From Paenibacillus sp. (GTDB lineage: Bacteria; Bacillota; Bacilli; Paenibacillales; NBRC-103111): a stretch of 7,834 nt of DNA. Position 1 is the first letter of the stretch; the number at the start of each line of letters is the position of its first letter. Below the pieces are notes generated by a model. That model saw nothing but the letters and a program-made list of their open reading frames with translations, was not told the DNA's origin and did no database searches. The stretch is taken from assembly GCA_029239545.1 (NCBI GenBank), contig JARBUQ010000196.1, forward strand, positions 1 through 7,834, given 5' to 3'. Made by a program: the position numbers and the translations under genes. Positions 7,406 to 7,834 of the stretch are shown here, one piece after another.

Positions 7406-7497
7406 AGGATGAACTCGAGCTTTAACTATTTTTCTGTTCGCAGTTCTCTAAATGGGCTATTTAGAGCTAGCAAGGAGTTGTACACAGAATTCATCCT
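7406..7497 (-). ncRNA. Candidate bridge RNA core of the IS110 element
   Basis: IS110-group elements encode a structured RNA between the left end and the transposase start; its internal loops carry guide bases for target and donor DNA. In the minus-strand transcript, AGGATGAATTC (7497-7487) pairs with GAGTTCATCCT (7416-7406), an 11-bp closing stem with one G-U pair. Inside is a large internal loop, then an apical hairpin with perfect 8-bp arms CTCTAAAT and ATTTAGAG (7466-7446) around AGCCC. A stem, large two-sided loop and apical stem is the shape of a bridge RNA guide loop. The RNA ends about 20-30 bases before the transposase start. A complete bridge RNA (typically more than 150 nt) would extend upstream toward 7560. 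No transcription evidence is visible, and the guide assignment is inference. Confidence 0.5.
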
Positions 7498-7639
7498 TAC
7501 AGTTTTCATAAAGGGGTAGACCACCATTATTCGTAACGTAGTATTCGCCATGGTATTAAAAAGTATGGAATGATAGAACTTGATGTAAACATATGCTGCC
7601 TATTTTCATGCTGGAGTTGTGCCTTAAAAGACATGTCTG

Positions 7640-7755
7640 TTTTCATACAGATTATCGCAGATGCATGCATTTTCGTGCGAAGAGTATGAAAAATCGCATA
7701 TAATGACGGATTAAATCAGAAAAAAGGCAAATTAAATGCGAAATTTCATACAGAT
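7640..7755. repeat. Intergenic repeat cluster with nested hairpins
   Basis: TTTCATACAGAT occurs twice in direct orientation (7641-7652 and 7744-7755), and its inverted core GTATGAAA sits between them (7684-7691). TTTTCATAC (7640-7648) can pair with GTATGAAAA (7684-7692), enclosing a second stem TCGCA (7655-7659) with TGCGA (7676-7680) and the palindrome ATGCATGCAT (7661-7670). A further stem pairs TCGCAT (7694-7699) with ATGCGA (7736-7741). The cluster is AT-rich and lacks coding character. It may be a dispersed genomic repeat, an operator array for the downstream gene, or an RNA leader. Confidence 0.6.
7699..7704 (+). promoter_or_regulatory. Possible -10 element for the gene at 7818
   Basis: A perfect TATAAT lies between the repeat hairpins. 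At the proper distance upstream (around 7676-7681) the sequence is TGCGAA, a poor -35 match, and no extended -10 TG is present. If used, it may depend on an activator binding the flanking repeats. Confidence 0.3.
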
Positions 7756-7817
7756 GCACTAAAATCATGAGACAAGTCGGAGAACGCATTTCAGACTAAC
7801 GGGAGCAAGGGGGAACG

Positions 7818-7834
7818 ATGCCCGAAAAAGCAGA
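7818..7834 (+). CDS. Start of an unidentified gene (3' truncated by window)
   Basis: An ATG at 7818 follows AAGGGGG (about 7807-7813) at a suitable distance, and the frame reads MPEKA before the window ends. Five residues are too few to identify the product. It is called only because of the strong ribosome binding site after a long non-coding region. Confidence 0.45.

Larger units (their letters stand above)
6237..7497 (-). mobile_element. IS110-family insertion sequence (minimum extent)
   Basis: The span covers the transposase readings and the structured non-coding segment upstream of the transposase, which IS110 elements require. IS110 elements lack long terminal inverted repeats and do not make classical target duplications, so the ends are hard to see. 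The true element probably extends somewhat past both limits (roughly 6180 to 7520-7615). The element lies between the ileS terminator and the gene starting at 7818, and does not break either. I did not find a second copy or a clear repeat at the ends. Confidence 0.8.
7498..7817. other. Non-coding region right of the IS element
   Basis: No open reading frame with a ribosome binding site lies here. The left part (about 7498-7620) probably contains the left end of the IS110 element. The middle (7640-7755) is the TTTCATAC / TCGCA repeat cluster described separately. The right part leads into the ribosome binding site of the gene starting at 7818. Confidence 0.6.

Noticed and set aside
7244..7519. 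Plus-strand 91-codon reading across the transposase start and upstream region
   Set aside because: It is antisense to the transposase 5' end and the candidate bridge RNA, and lacks a ribosome binding site.
6180..7620. Terminal inverted repeats and target duplication for the insertion sequence
   Set aside because: Comparing the two flanking regions by eye gave only short AT-rich coincidences; IS110 elements usually lack both features, so exact ends were not called.
7640..7755. CRISPR array
   Set aside because: Only two direct copies of a 12-base motif about 100 bases apart plus an inverted one; no regular repeat-spacer pattern and no cas genes.

Overview
The window looks chromosomal and comes from a low- to mid-GC Gram-positive bacterium, most likely Paenibacillaceae (Paenibacillus or Cohnella type). 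The signs are strong AGGAGG-type ribosome binding sites, a T-box leader in front of an aminoacyl-tRNA synthetase gene, and the general character of the proteins. No ribosomal or taxonomic marker beyond IleS is present, so the genus is an inference.

Layout. (1) 1-567 is the 3' half of nagA (N-acetylglucosamine-6-phosphate deacetylase). (2) 647-1186 is a 179-residue protein I cannot assign, and 1205-2116 is an AraC-family regulator. These two are closely spaced (18 nt) and probably form one transcription unit, ended by a hairpin at 2213-2239. (3) 2328-2690 is an isoleucine T-box regulatory unit: an extended -10 promoter, a Stem I with AGTA and AGAGA motifs and an AUC specifier, the T-box core, and mutually exclusive antiterminator and terminator hairpins. 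It controls ileS at 2712-5807, which encodes a long 1031-residue isoleucyl-tRNA synthetase resembling the IleS2 (eukaryote-like, mupirocin-tolerant) class. A perfect 15-bp intrinsic terminator follows at 5821-5864. (4) 5865-6236 has no convincing gene. (5) 6237 to at least 7497 is an IS110-family insertion sequence on the minus strand. Its transposase is split by a frameshift exactly at a run of nine A residues. A foldable segment upstream of the transposase start is a good candidate for the bridge RNA. (6) 7498-7817 is non-coding and holds a cluster of TTTCATAC and TCGCA/TGCGA repeats that fold into nested hairpins. A probable new gene starts at 7818 and runs off the window.

How the parts work together. 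Uncharged tRNA-Ile binding the T-box leader would stabilise the antiterminator and switch ileS on when charged isoleucyl-tRNA is scarce. The AraC protein may regulate the amino-sugar genes to its left or its co-transcribed partner, but nothing in the sequence proves the target. The IS110 element is independent of its neighbours and lies safely beyond the ileS terminator. The points most worth following up are the candidate bridge RNA with short matches to the element's surroundings, the A9 frameshift in the transposase, and the repeat cluster at the right end.
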